Origin: Flavobacteriales bacterium UBA4110
Lineage (GTDB): Bacteria; Bacteroidota; Bacteroidia; Flavobacteriales; Weeksellaceae
DNA length: 43,120 bases
Direction of reading: 5' to 3'
Assembly: GCA_002383165.1 (NCBI GenBank)
Contig: DFXK01000014.1
Coordinates: 96,537-139,656, forward strand
Made by a program: the position numbers and the translations under genes. Positions 1 to 8,191 of the stretch are shown piece after piece; the stretch's first letter is position 1, and every line of letters begins with the position of its first letter. A model generated the notes under the pieces. It did not search any database and was not told the origin of the DNA. It was given only the letters and a program-made list of their open reading frames with translations.

Positions 1-216
1 GACCTTAACAGAAGAAGAGGTACTGTAAACGGTATGGATGATAGAAACAACGCTAAAGTTATCAAGGCTTTTGTTCCTCTATCTGAAATGTTTGGTTATG
101 TAACTTCTCTTAGAACTTTATCTTCAGGTAGAGCAACATCTTCTATGGAATTCGAGAAATACGAAGCTGCTCCGAACAACGTTGCTGAAGATGTAATCGC
201 TAAGGCTAAAGGTTAA
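1..216 (+). CDS. fusA: Elongation factor G, C-terminal 71 residues (partial)
   Basis: The window opens inside this gene. The frame starting at base 1 reads DLNRRRGTVNGMDD and later VPLSEMFGYVTSLRTLSSGR, the conserved domain V end of EF-G, the GTPase that drives ribosomal translocation. The protein ends in AKAKG, usual for flavobacterial EF-G. It lies 18 bp before rpsJ, the normal str-operon order (rpsL-rpsG-fusA-rpsJ in Bacteroidota). The 5' part is outside the window. Confidence 0.96.
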   Translation, partial: DLNRRRGTVNGMDDRNNAKVIKAFVPLSEMFGYVTSLRTLSSGRATSSMEFEKYEAAPNNVAEDVIAKAKG

Positions 217-234
217 TATTTAAATTAGATTAAA

Positions 235-540
235 ATGTCACAAAGAATCAGAATAAAACTTAAATCTTACGATTACAACTTGGTAGATAAATCTGCAGAG
301 AAAATCGTAAAAACGGTAAAGGCGACTGGTGCTGTTGTAAACGGACCAATCCCATTGCCAACGAACAAGAGAATCTTCACTGTATTGAGATCTCCGCACG
401 TAAACAAGAAAGCTAGAGAACAATTCCAATTATCAGCTCACAAAAGACTGATGGATATCTACTCTTCTTCTTCCAAAACTGTTGATGCTCTAATGAAATT
501 AGAACTTCCTTCCGGTGTAGACGTAGAAATTAAAGTGTGA
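235..540 (+). CDS. rpsJ: 30S ribosomal protein S10
   Basis: 101 aa, full length. It begins MSQRIRIKLKSYDYN and carries the S10 loop GPIPLPTNKRIFTVLRSPHVNKKAREQF. S10 sits in the head of the 30S subunit and also acts as NusE in antitermination. The start has only AT-rich sequence upstream, as usual in Bacteroidota. It follows fusA closely, but the expected next gene rplC is about 5 kb away: a hairpin terminator lies 63 bp past its stop and unrelated genes follow. Confidence 0.98.
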   Translation: MSQRIRIKLKSYDYNLVDKSAEKIVKTVKATGAVVNGPIPLPTNKRIFTVLRSPHVNKKAREQFQLSAHKRLMDIYSSSSKTVDALMKLELPSGVDVEIKV

Positions 541-602
541 TTTTAGCATTTGTCTTATAGCCAATAGTTATCAGACAAAAACGAGCACTTTGCTATGATA
601 AT

Positions 603-634
603 AATCCCTTTTCGAAAGAAGAGGGATTTTTTTA
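603..634 (+). terminator. Intrinsic terminator after rpsJ
   Basis: AATCCCT (603-609) pairs with AGGGATT (622-628), followed by a run of T. It would end the str-operon transcript after rpsJ, which fits the separate promoter found before rplC. Confidence 0.7.
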
Positions 635-786
635 TTATGTAGATAAGAAGCTGATAAGATAGCGATAGGCATCCATGTCCGAAGACTATTTAGCTGCATT
701 TTCAGAGACGCAATATATAAATACTAGGGTTGGGAAAATCGTAAGCTTATTTACGGACAAGAGATAATTTCTTGTTTGCATCTTAA

Positions 787-1029
787 CTGCAAGTTGGGAC
801 TAGAGTTTCTGTGATTGGAAATATTTTCTATGCGGTAAAACCAGGAACGGTAACTTCAACTCAGGCTGTAGATGATGTTAATAACAGAACATCAGTAAAA
901 GTATATCCAAATCAGGCAAGGAACGTTTTGACTGTTTCCGATGTCGCTGCTAGAGATTCACTTGAAATATTCAGCTCAGTAAGATACATTGTTTCAGGGG
1001 GAACTAATACCAAATTTGTAAAAGATTAG
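787..1029 (+). pseudogene. Relic of a T9SS-secreted protein (C-terminal sorting-domain fragment)
   Basis: The only open frame begins right after an in-frame TAA (784-786) and reads LQVGTRVSVIGNIFYAVKPG, later SVKVYPNQARNVLTVSDV and DSLEIFSSV. The second part matches the type A sorting domain of T9SS cargo, usually V-x-(I/V)-YPNP followed by (L/V)-x-V and an EIF/EIY strand. Here the diagnostic P of YPNP is Q, and the last strands (GxYxLKV) are replaced by a short unrelated end. No signal peptide or body precedes it. I read it as the decayed tail of a secreted or adhesin-like protein. The stretch 641-786 upstream has no convincing gene. Confidence 0.55.
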
Positions 1030-1048
1030 TAACTAAATTTTAATAACT

Positions 1049-1082
1049 TTAAGACCTCTACCACAGAAGTCTTAATTTTTTA
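1049..1082 (+). terminator. Hairpin terminator after the T9SS relic
   Basis: TTAAGAC (1049-1055) pairs with GTCTTAA (1069-1075), followed by a T run. It may be the original terminator of the decayed gene. Confidence 0.55.
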
Positions 1083-1100
1083 ATCTTTGAGATATAAAAG

Positions 1101-1595
1101 ATGAAAAGTAAAAATTTTTTCGAAAGATTCGCAAATTCGGCTACCAAATTCACCGGGAGTTCGGCAGCATTTATTATTGCCACATTAATTGTAATCATCT
1201 GGGCGGTCACAGGTCCGGTTTTTAATTATTCCGAAACTTGGCAACTGGTGATTAATACCGGAACAACCATTATTACCTTTCTTATGGTCTTTCTGATTCA
1301 AAAAGCTCAGAATAAAGATTCGAAAGCTATCCAGATCAAGTTGAACGAGCTTATAGCTTCCAATGAAAAAGCAAGCAATAGAATCGTAGATATTGAAGAT
1401 CTTACCGAAAAAGAACTGGATCAGTTGCATCGCTACTACGAAATGCTTTCTGATTATGCGGAAAAGGAGGAAGATATTCATGAATCGCATTCTATCGATG
1501 CAGCGAGGAAGAATCAGGATAATAAATACGAAGCTTTTCAGAAGAGACACGAAGAGTGGTTATCCAAACAAAATCAAAAAAAGGAATCGAAATGA
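1101..1595 (+). CDS. Low-affinity iron permease family membrane protein
   Basis: 164 aa. An amphipathic start (MKSKNFFERFANSATKFTGS) is followed by two predicted membrane helices (about residues 22-40 and 49-67) joined by a short loop with NYSETWQL. The second helix ends in TFLMVFLIQKAQNKD, which I recognise as the core of the low-affinity iron permease family (PF04120). The rest is a charged, probably cytoplasmic helical tail with EKEEDIHESHS. The fungal Fet4 link gives the family its name; transport by the small bacterial members is unproven. It is a single gene between two terminators inside the interval that separates rpsJ from rplC. Confidence 0.75.
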   Translation: MKSKNFFERFANSATKFTGSSAAFIIATLIVIIWAVTGPVFNYSETWQLVINTGTTIITFLMVFLIQKAQNKDSKAIQIKLNELIASNEKASNRIVDIEDLTEKELDQLHRYYEMLSDYAEKEEDIHESHSIDAARKNQDNKYEAFQKRHEEWLSKQNQKKESK

Positions 1596-1606
1596 TTCCT
1601 TTTTTA
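1579..1606. terminator. Bidirectional terminator between convergent genes
   Basis: AAAGGAATC (1580-1588) pairs with GATTCCTTT (1594-1602), with A runs on the left and T runs on the right. It can serve both the permease-family gene (+) and the 902-aa gene (-). Confidence 0.75.
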
Positions 1607-4315
1607 TTATTTTTTCATGAAATAGTCAAAGTAAGAACAACTTCCGCTTAGACTTTTTACAACTTCAGTATCTTTAAAGTTTTGTTTAAGCTGTGTGAAA
1701 TAAGTTCTGAACTTTTCATTTTTCATATTGGCGAATTCAATCTCTCGTTGTTTGGATTTTTGTTCCCAGTTTTTATCATCATAAGATACACTTGGCTGTC
1801 TGGCTTCCCACTGATAATATTTACCTTGTTCGGCGCTTGCCATTTGGAAAAGTATTCTTGCCTTCTGCTCTTTGTCTCCGGAATTTTTCAGAGCATTACT
1901 GTAGTATTGAATGGACAGATCAAAATTGTCCGGTTTTATAAAAACATTGGAACCATAATTTTTATAATAATACCTGAAAGGACTTTCATCATTTCCAAAA
2001 TAATATTTTCCGCCGTTGGAATTATCAGTATCCATCACAAACACTTCACGATAATAGCCTAAAACTGAGGTGTTATAAAGCAAATTCCCAATCAGCTGAT
2101 TCGCTTTTGAAGATAACTCGCCTTTACTTTTGCCGGTTTGTTGAAGTCTCAAAGCAGCATCTGCCAGCTCCAGCTTATTCATATTTTGTTTGATGAATGG
2201 AAATTCATTTATAAAATCTTCGGCTTTCATGCTGATATTATCTGGGCTTTGGTAACTTTCCCACACATTATGCCCGAAAATTAATCCGGAAATATTACTG
2301 AATCCATTATACAGATCCGAAGTGTTTTGATATTTTACAAAATTTCCGGTATTGTAATCATAATAACCGTCCGGCAAAGGAATACCTGAGAACAGAACGG
2401 CTTTTTCATAATATTTTTTTGCATTGGCAAAGTCAGCGTTTCTCATTGCAAAATCACCGTAGATAAGATTGAAGAATGCTTCGGTATCTCCAACATTGTT
2501 AATGTTTTTAGCAATGATTTGGCTCTCAAAAGTAGATTTGTCTTTTTTATTAAAGAATGCCTGTAGTTTTTTGGCAAGGCTCAGATTCGGATTAAATCGA
2601 AGATCAGACAGTTGATTATTCATTAGGAAAGATTTCGCATCATCACCTTGCAGAAAATACCGGTTGGCAAGAATATCTTTTAAAAACTCTTGTGTCGAAG
2701 GGGCTGTATATTCCTCATATCCGAAATTTTCCGCAGTGCTGTCGGTTTCCATTTTTTTTGGCTTTTCTTCAAAGAACTCACGGTAATCTTTATAAAGATG
2801 TTCCTCGAAATCCGATGATATTTTTGGCTGTGAGACGATATCATTCAGCATTTTCATTTTCTGGATCTGAGATTGATAATTTTTGTCATTGGTTTTGATG
2901 CTGCTCAAAACTTCTGAGCTGCCTTCATAATCTTTTTGAAGAAATTTCAGATAGGCGTCTGCTATTTTCCAAAATTCATCTTTGCTCTCGTCTTTTATTT
3001 TGTCAGTAAAACCTTCGAGGTCGGAAAGGTAATTGACTGGTTTATCATTGTCATTATTATAGTAGCTATATTCCGCTTTGTTGTAAAATGGAATTCTGTC
3101 TGGATTTTCTAAATATTGCTTATCAGAAAGATCATTGCTGCGATCAATTTTTTCGGAAGATTTTGAACCGAAAATACTTTTGAACCATCGCACGATTCTT
3201 TGCCAAAGGGATAATTCTTGTTTTTCAGAATTTTCCTTATCATTAACTTTTGGTTGCTCTGTTATTTTATCAGTTGTATCTTGTGTTTCGGGATTCTGAT
3301 AATAATAGACAGGAAGATAATTTCTTTCAAGCTCATTAATTGCTCTTGCGCCTAACACTTTCAGCATTTCAGATTCCGGATCAATATCATAGATCTTTTT
3401 CATCATTGGGAGCGGATCATTAAAATCCTGATAGCCCAAAAGGAAATATGCCATTGTTTTTTCCTTATCATTACCAGCGCGTTTCAAAATGTTATTGAAA
3501 GAAGCGCTATCCGAAAGTTTCATCGACACAAAAGCATCCCTTTTCAAAGATTTTGAATTCATAAAAACCTGAAAAAAATGCCAGTTAGCATCTTCATTTT
3601 TGCCAAGACCACGTTCGGCACCGGCAAATTGATCCAAGGCGAGATAATAAGGAGCAGATTTGATATTTAGTGGTTCGACATATTTTTTAAAAGCATTGAT
3701 AGATTCCTCAAAATGTCTGGTGTAATGATTAAATCGCACCAGCTGATATCCGTAACGCAATTTAATATCAGGATTTCTTGCTGAATTATAAAGCGAGTTC
3801 AGTGCGGCGACTGTTTTGTCATAATCAAGATTAGTAGCATTCTTATTATCCGTTTCGGAACGGTAGTAGAAAGAATCCGGACTTTCCACATAGCTGATTC
3901 GCATATAAGGCTCCAGATATTTGGCCTCGATAAGATAATCAATGCCTTCTTTATATTTGTTGTAAAATGAGTTGCCAAGTTTTACTAATATTGGTTCAGA
4001 AGAAGTTTTCCCGGTTTTGATTGCGTTTAGTGCCTGCAAAGGTAGGTGATTTACCAAATATTCTGTTTCACGGTAATTTAACTGATTCCCGAAGTATTTT
4101 TGCCAGCTTTCTATATTTTCGTTAGGAATTACAGCTTTTTCGTCTTCGTAGAATCTTGATGAATATGTTAGCAAAAATGGCGTTAGAGATTTATCCCGGA
4201 TGATGTTTTGTGTAAAAAGATTGAAGTAATCATAATCCGGATCGTACCACGCGCAAGCTTTCGACTGATTAAATAACGCGGATGCAAGAACAAAGCTTAA
4301 AAAGAATTTTTTCAT
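1607..4315 (-). CDS. Exported helical-repeat protein of unknown function, 902 aa
   Basis: The N-terminus (MKKFFLSFVLASALFNQSKA) is a signal peptide with an AxA-like cleavage region, followed by CAWYDPDYDYFNLF, which I recognise from uncharacterised Bacteroidota proteins. The body is rich in paired amphipathic helices with TPR/SEL1-like spacing (for example DFAMRNADFANAKKYYEKAV and later IQYYSNALKNSGDKEQKA), so a superhelical scaffold is likely. Around residues 330-400 there is a low-complexity charged linker (DTTDKITEQPKVNDKENSEK) and a hydrophobic segment near LWQRIVRWFKSIFG. It is the second gene of a two-gene minus-strand operon, 15 bp after the lipoprotein gene. Predicted periplasmic or outer-membrane associated; no enzymatic motif seen. 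Confidence 0.8.
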   Translation of the reverse strand: MKKFFLSFVLASALFNQSKACAWYDPDYDYFNLFTQNIIRDKSLTPFLLTYSSRFYEDEKAVIPNENIESWQKYFGNQLNYRETEYLVNHLPLQALNAIKTGKTSSEPILVKLGNSFYNKYKEGIDYLIEAKYLEPYMRISYVESPDSFYYRSETDNKNATNLDYDKTVAALNSLYNSARNPDIKLRYGYQLVRFNHYTRHFEESINAFKKYVEPLNIKSAPYYLALDQFAGAERGLGKNEDANWHFFQVFMNSKSLKRDAFVSMKLSDSASFNNILKRAGNDKEKTMAYFLLGYQDFNDPLPMMKKIYDIDPESEMLKVLGARAINELERNYLPVYYYQNPETQDTTDKITEQPKVNDKENSEKQELSLWQRIVRWFKSIFGSKSSEKIDRSNDLSDKQYLENPDRIPFYNKAEYSYYNNDNDKPVNYLSDLEGFTDKIKDESKDEFWKIADAYLKFLQKDYEGSSEVLSSIKTNDKNYQSQIQKMKMLNDIVSQPKISSDFEEHLYKDYREFFEEKPKKMETDSTAENFGYEEYTAPSTQEFLKDILANRYFLQGDDAKSFLMNNQLSDLRFNPNLSLAKKLQAFFNKKDKSTFESQIIAKNINNVGDTEAFFNLIYGDFAMRNADFANAKKYYEKAVLFSGIPLPDGYYDYNTGNFVKYQNTSDLYNGFSNISGLIFGHNVWESYQSPDNISMKAEDFINEFPFIKQNMNKLELADAALRLQQTGKSKGELSSKANQLIGNLLYNTSVLGYYREVFVMDTDNSNGGKYYFGNDESPFRYYYKNYGSNVFIKPDNFDLSIQYYSNALKNSGDKEQKARILFQMASAEQGKYYQWEARQPSVSYDDKNWEQKSKQREIEFANMKNEKFRTYFTQLKQNFKDTEVVKSLSGSCSYFDYFMKK

Positions 4316-4330
4316 AGTTTAAATTTTTTA

Positions 4331-5308
4331 TTAACGGTTGAATTTTCTGTTTTTGATAAACCTTTCATCCAATTGATAATAAATGATGTTAAATTTAGGA
4401 ATTTTGTGATTGAGAAAAAACACGGCTTCATCCAGGGTTTTCTCCGGGATTTGTTCCACTTTTATCTTGAAACCTTTATTAAGATAATAACCAAAAAAGA
4501 AACCATCTTTCTTTACAACGGCTTCATTGTTAGAAATTTTTTCTAAATCCTTATGATTGAGATCTTTTTCAGATAGAGCATTAATCAGTTTGTGTTTCCC
4601 AAGATGGTTGGTCACGATTCCCCAAGAGTAAATGGGCAAGGCAATATCTATTTTTTTTATAGGATAATTTTCAACATCTGAGAGATAGTTTTTCAGAATC
4701 TGAATGTCCAGGATCGAATTTTTATCCGAGTTTTCTAATGGCGAAGACGTGGAATAACACATCAGATAAACTTTGTTTACTGGCGGAATTCCCATTTTTC
4801 TCTTATCTTTCACTTGATGAAGGCGTAATGTGGACGTAATTTCTTTATGGGAAAGCCCTTTAAGTTTTTTGAGAAATTTAAAATAATCATCTTTTGTTCC
4901 GGCAGTCCAATCACAGTCGATCTGGATTTCCGAAATATCTCTGAAATTTAGTTCTTTTGTTTTCCTTTCGATGAGTTCATGAATGCTTTTGGCGAGAAAA
5001 TCAACTTCAGAATCTTTGATGTAAAGAAATGTTCTGTTTGTAATAAAAATGACCGGAACAATTAGTTTCGAACTGCTGAAATTTTCCGATTTGGAGATAA
5101 CGCCGACTGGCTGAAATTTGTTACCTATTTTATCAACATCGAAAAACCGGACGTATAAATTTTTTACTGTTGATTGTTCTAATATGTTTTTTTCTGAATC
5201 TTTTAGGGATAATTTAGATTTCCAAAAGTAAAATCCGTGTGCGTGTTGCCCTTGTTTATTACAGCTAAAAAATAAGATGAGAATAAAAATTGAAAATATT
5301 TTTTTCAT
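4331..5308 (-). CDS. Lipoprotein with a glycoside-hydrolase-like TIM-barrel signature
   Basis: 325 aa from the ATG at 5308. The open frame extends upstream, but this ATG gives a proper lipoprotein signal, MKKIFSIFILILFFSCNKQ, with lipobox FFSC. The segment ISEIQIDCDWTAGTKDDYF followed by KFLKKLK looks like the beta4 strand and acidic DxDxT motif of GH18-like / DUF3142-like barrels. NKVYLMCYSTSS and KKIDIALPIYSWGI resemble the later Y and W strands. This assignment is by motif only. It is first in an operon with the 902-aa gene, suggesting a shared envelope role. The promoter of rplC lies in its upstream region, facing away. Confidence 0.7.
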   Translation of the reverse strand: MKKIFSIFILILFFSCNKQGQHAHGFYFWKSKLSLKDSEKNILEQSTVKNLYVRFFDVDKIGNKFQPVGVISKSENFSSSKLIVPVIFITNRTFLYIKDSEVDFLAKSIHELIERKTKELNFRDISEIQIDCDWTAGTKDDYFKFLKKLKGLSHKEITSTLRLHQVKDKRKMGIPPVNKVYLMCYSTSSPLENSDKNSILDIQILKNYLSDVENYPIKKIDIALPIYSWGIVTNHLGKHKLINALSEKDLNHKDLEKISNNEAVVKKDGFFFGYYLNKGFKIKVEQIPEKTLDEAVFFLNHKIPKFNIIYYQLDERFIKNRKFNR

Positions 5309-5399
5309 AATCAAATTTAGAAATTCAATTTTGAAAAATCGTGAAAAATTCATGAATGATGCTAAAACGTTAAAAATCAAAATATTTTACAGTAAATGT

Positions 5400-5429
5400 T
5401 TGTCCTTTTGAAAATTATACATAAATTTG
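5400..5429 (+). promoter_or_regulatory. Promoter of the rplC operon
   Basis: TTG (5400-5402), 19-bp spacer, TAAATTTG (5422-5429): a full match to the Bacteroidota sigma-ABfr pattern TTG / TAnnTTTG. Transcription would begin near 5436, leaving a leader of about 90 nt before rplC. It explains how the ribosomal operon restarts after the 5-kb interruption. Confidence 0.75.
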
Positions 5430-5452
5430 CACACTCATTTTACGGAAGCAGT

Positions 5453-5503
5453 ATGCCTATTTCAAACATAGATATCACAGAAACCGCTAAAATGCTGAAT
5501 TAA
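5453..5503 (+). CDS. Possible 16-codon leader ORF upstream of rplC
   Basis: ATG at 5453 opens MPISNIDITETAKMLN and stops at 5503, 23 bp before rplC and inside the predicted leader. It may be a translated leader, a remnant of an upstream gene's end, or chance. No homology is recognised. Confidence 0.3.
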   Translation: MPISNIDITETAKMLN

Positions 5504-5526
5504 AATATAATAGATATATATAAATA

Positions 5527-6153
5527 ATGTCAGGTATTATTGGTAAAAAAATCGGTATGACATCTTTGTTTAACGAAGAAGGGAAAAACATTCCTTGTAC
5601 AGTTATTCAGGCTGGTCCATGCTCGGTTTTACAGGTCAGAACCGAAGAAGTTGACGGATATATTGCCGTTCAGCTAGGTTTCGATGACAAGAGTGAGAAG
5701 AACGTTGGTAAAGCGTTAGCTGGTCATTTCAAAAAGGCTGGTTCAACTCCTAAAGCTAAAATCGTAGAATTCAGAAATGCATTCGAGCACGATGTTAAGA
5801 CAGGAGATTTAGTAGAAGTGAACATGTTTGCAGAAGGAGAGTATGTGGATGTAACAGGTACTTCTAAAGGTAAAGGTTTCCAAGGTGTTGTTAAAAGACA
5901 CGGATTTGGAGGTGTAATGCAGGCAACTCATGGTCAGCACAACAGACTTAGAGCTCCAGGTTCTATCGGTGCTGGATCAGACCCTTCAAGAGTATTCAAA
6001 GGGATGAGAATGGCTGGAAGAATGGGAGGTAAGCAGGTAACTGTACAAAACCTTCAAGTGTTAAAAGTGGATCAAGAACAAAATCTTTTAGTAGTAAAAG
6101 GTGCTGTTCCGGGAGCTAAAAATTCTTATGTAATTATCAAGAAATGGAACTAG
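5527..6153 (+). CDS. rplC: 50S ribosomal protein L3
   Basis: 208 aa, beginning MSGIIGKKIGMTSLFNEEGK, with the core extension GTSKGKGFQGVVKRHGFGG and the glutamine-containing loop ATHGQHNRLRAPGSIG that reaches toward the peptidyl-transferase centre. The C-terminus ends in VIIKKWN. First gene of the restarted S10 operon; its last 10 bp overlap the start of rplD, implying translational coupling. Confidence 0.98.
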   Translation: MSGIIGKKIGMTSLFNEEGKNIPCTVIQAGPCSVLQVRTEEVDGYIAVQLGFDDKSEKNVGKALAGHFKKAGSTPKAKIVEFRNAFEHDVKTGDLVEVNMFAEGEYVDVTGTSKGKGFQGVVKRHGFGGVMQATHGQHNRLRAPGSIGAGSDPSRVFKGMRMAGRMGGKQVTVQNLQVLKVDQEQNLLVVKGAVPGAKNSYVIIKKWN

Positions 6154-6773
6154 TAGTATTAAATACATCAGGAAAAGAGACCGGAAGAAAAGTAACTCTA
6201 GACGAATCTGTATTCGGAATTGAGCCAAATCAGCACGCGGTTTACTTAGAGGTTAAACAATATCTTGCTGCACAGCGTCAAGGTACTCATAAATCAAAAG
6301 AAAGAAGCGAGATTACAGCTTCTACTAGAAAGCTTAAGAAGCAAAAAGGTTCAGGATCTGCGAGATATGGTGATATCAAGTCGCCAACTTTCAAAGGTGG
6401 AGGTAGAGTGTTTGGTCCAAAACCAAGAGACTACAGATTCAAATTGAACAAAGCGCTTAAAAGATTAGCAAAAAAATCTGTTCTTTCTCAGAAAATGAGA
6501 GACAACAGCATTAGAGTTTTAGAAAACTTGAGTTTTGATGCGCCTAAGACTAAAGAATTCATCACATTGTTGGATGCTTTAACGCTTACAGGTAAAAAAT
6601 CATTATTCGTGCTTCCTGAAGCTAACAAGAATGTATATTTATCTTCAAGAAACTTGCCTAAAACAAGAGTGTTGAATTATAATGAGATTTCTTCTTATGA
6701 TTTGATCAACGCAGGTGAGATTATCTTCTTAGAAGGTGCAGTAGAAAAATTTCAGGACAACTTAAAGAAATAA
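6144..6773 (+). CDS. rplD: 50S ribosomal protein L4
   Basis: 209 aa. It contains the extended tunnel-lining loop (GSGSARYGDIKSPTFKGGGR, then VFGPKPRDY) and the L4 end VEKFQDNLKK. The ATG lies inside the rplC stop region (AAATGGAACTAG), giving a 10-bp overlap. In Escherichia coli, L4 represses its own operon through the S10 leader; here the operon has a different leader, so whether that loop exists is open. Confidence 0.98.
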   Translation: MELVVLNTSGKETGRKVTLDESVFGIEPNQHAVYLEVKQYLAAQRQGTHKSKERSEITASTRKLKKQKGSGSARYGDIKSPTFKGGGRVFGPKPRDYRFKLNKALKRLAKKSVLSQKMRDNSIRVLENLSFDAPKTKEFITLLDALTLTGKKSLFVLPEANKNVYLSSRNLPKTRVLNYNEISSYDLINAGEIIFLEGAVEKFQDNLKK

Positions 6774-6776
6774 ATC

Positions 6777-7067
6777 ATGTCACTTATTATTAAACCAATT
6801 ATTTCAGAAAAAGCAAACTATCTTACAGATCTAAGAGGTGCTTATTCTTTCTTGGTAGCTCCAAAAGCTAACAAGATCCAGATTAAAGGTGCTATTGAGG
6901 CAGCTTATGGTGTAAAAGTAGCGGACGTTAGAACCATGATTTATGCGCCTAAAGTTTCTTCTAAATACACGAAAAAAGGACTTCAAGTTGGGAAAACTAA
7001 CAAATTGAAGAAAGCAGTTGTAACATTGGCTGCTGGAGAAGTTATTGATATTTTCGCAACTAATTAA
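6777..7067 (+). CDS. rplW: 50S ribosomal protein L23
   Basis: 96 aa, beginning MSLIIKPIISEKANYL, with the L23 signature IKGAIEAAYGVKVADVRTM and the variable KYTKKGLQVGKTNKLKKAVV loop. L23 lies at the tunnel exit and docks trigger factor and SRP. Starts 3 bp after rplD. Confidence 0.97.
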   Translation: MSLIIKPIISEKANYLTDLRGAYSFLVAPKANKIQIKGAIEAAYGVKVADVRTMIYAPKVSSKYTKKGLQVGKTNKLKKAVVTLAAGEVIDIFATN

Positions 7068-7086
7068 TTAATTATAAATAATAGTA

Positions 7087-7908
7087 ATGTCTGTTAGAAA
7101 ATTAAAACCTATCACCCCGGGACAGAGATTCAGAGTTGTAAACAACTTTGAGGAAATTACTACTAACAAGCCAGAGAAATCTCTGACAGTTGGTATTAAA
7201 AAGTCAGGTGGACGTAACCAAACTGGTAAAATGACCATGCGTTACACCGGCGGTGGACACAAAAAGAAATACAGAATTATCGACTTCAAGAGAAACAAAT
7301 TCAACGTTGAAGCTACGGTAAAAACTGTAGAGTATGATCCAAACAGAACTGCATTCATCGCTTTAGTTGAATATGCAGATGGAGAGAAAAGATATATCAT
7401 CGCTCCAAACGGGATCAAAGTAGATCAAAAAATCGTTTCAGGAGAAAGCGTAGAACCAAATGTAGGTAACGCAATGAAATTGAAAAACATTCCATTGGGT
7501 ACCGTAATTTCTTGTGTAGAGATGAAGCCTGGACAAGGTGCAATCTTGGCAAGAAGTGCTGGTTCTTCAGCTCAATTGACTTCAAGAGACGGAAAATATG
7601 CAATCATCAAATTGCCTTCAGGAGAATCCAGAATGATCCTTACTGAATGTATGGCAATGATTGGTTCAGTTTCAAACTCAGATCACCAATTAACAGTATC
7701 TGGTAAAGCCGGAAGAAGCAGATGGTTGGGTAGAAGACCAAGAACGAGAGCGGTTGTAATGAACCCAGTTGATCACCCAATGGGAGGTGGTGAAGGACGT
7801 TCTTCAGGTGGACACCCAAGATCTAGAAACGGTATGCCAGCTAAAGGTTACAAAACAAGAAAGAAAAACAAAGTGTCTAACCGTTACATCGTATCTAAAA
7901 GAAAATAA
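7087..7908 (+). CDS. rplB: 50S ribosomal protein L2
   Basis: 273 aa. It has the L2 motifs KSGGRNQTGKMTMRYTGGGH near residue 40 and RTRAVVMNPVDHPMGGGEGR near residue 230. In most bacteria the loop reads DHPHGGGEGR; here residue 232 is Met instead of the second His, a change I recall as common in Bacteroidota. L2 supports subunit association and the peptidyl-transferase centre. It is followed after 2 bp by rpsS. Confidence 0.98.
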   Translation: MSVRKLKPITPGQRFRVVNNFEEITTNKPEKSLTVGIKKSGGRNQTGKMTMRYTGGGHKKKYRIIDFKRNKFNVEATVKTVEYDPNRTAFIALVEYADGEKRYIIAPNGIKVDQKIVSGESVEPNVGNAMKLKNIPLGTVISCVEMKPGQGAILARSAGSSAQLTSRDGKYAIIKLPSGESRMILTECMAMIGSVSNSDHQLTVSGKAGRSRWLGRRPRTRAVVMNPVDHPMGGGEGRSSGGHPRSRNGMPAKGYKTRKKNKVSNRYIVSKRK

Positions 7909-7910
7909 TT

Positions 7911-8189
7911 ATGGCAAGATCACTTAAAAAAGGACCATTCATTCATCATACTTTAGATAAGAAGGTTCAGGCAAACGTTGAGTCTGGTAAAAAGACTGTT
8001 ATCAAAACTTGGTCTAGAGCATCTATGATTTCTCCAGACTTCGTAGGACAAACTATCGCTGTTCACAACGGGAAATCTTTTATCCCGGTATATGTAACAG
8101 AAAACATGGTTGGTCATAAGTTAGGCGAATTTTCTCCGACTAGATCTTTCAGAGGTCACGGTGGTAACAAAAATAAAGGAGGTAGATAA
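7911..8189 (+). CDS. rpsS: 30S ribosomal protein S19
   Basis: 92 aa, MARSLKKGPFIHHTLDKKV with the conserved WSRASMISPDFVGQTIAVHN and HKLGEFSPTRSFRGHGG. S19 binds 16S rRNA in the head of the small subunit beside S13. 2-bp gaps on both sides. Confidence 0.98.
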   Translation: MARSLKKGPFIHHTLDKKVQANVESGKKTVIKTWSRASMISPDFVGQTIAVHNGKSFIPVYVTENMVGHKLGEFSPTRSFRGHGGNKNKGGR

Positions 8190-8191
8190 TC

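Noticed and set aside
1185..1550. 121-codon minus-strand ORF inside the permease-family gene
   Set aside because: Complementary frame of a gene with clear membrane helices and family motifs; no independent support.
5312..5319. TAAATTTG on the minus strand as promoter of the lipoprotein gene
   Set aside because: It lies 4 bp from the ATG with no -33 box at the right distance, so it is probably chance in AT-rich DNA.
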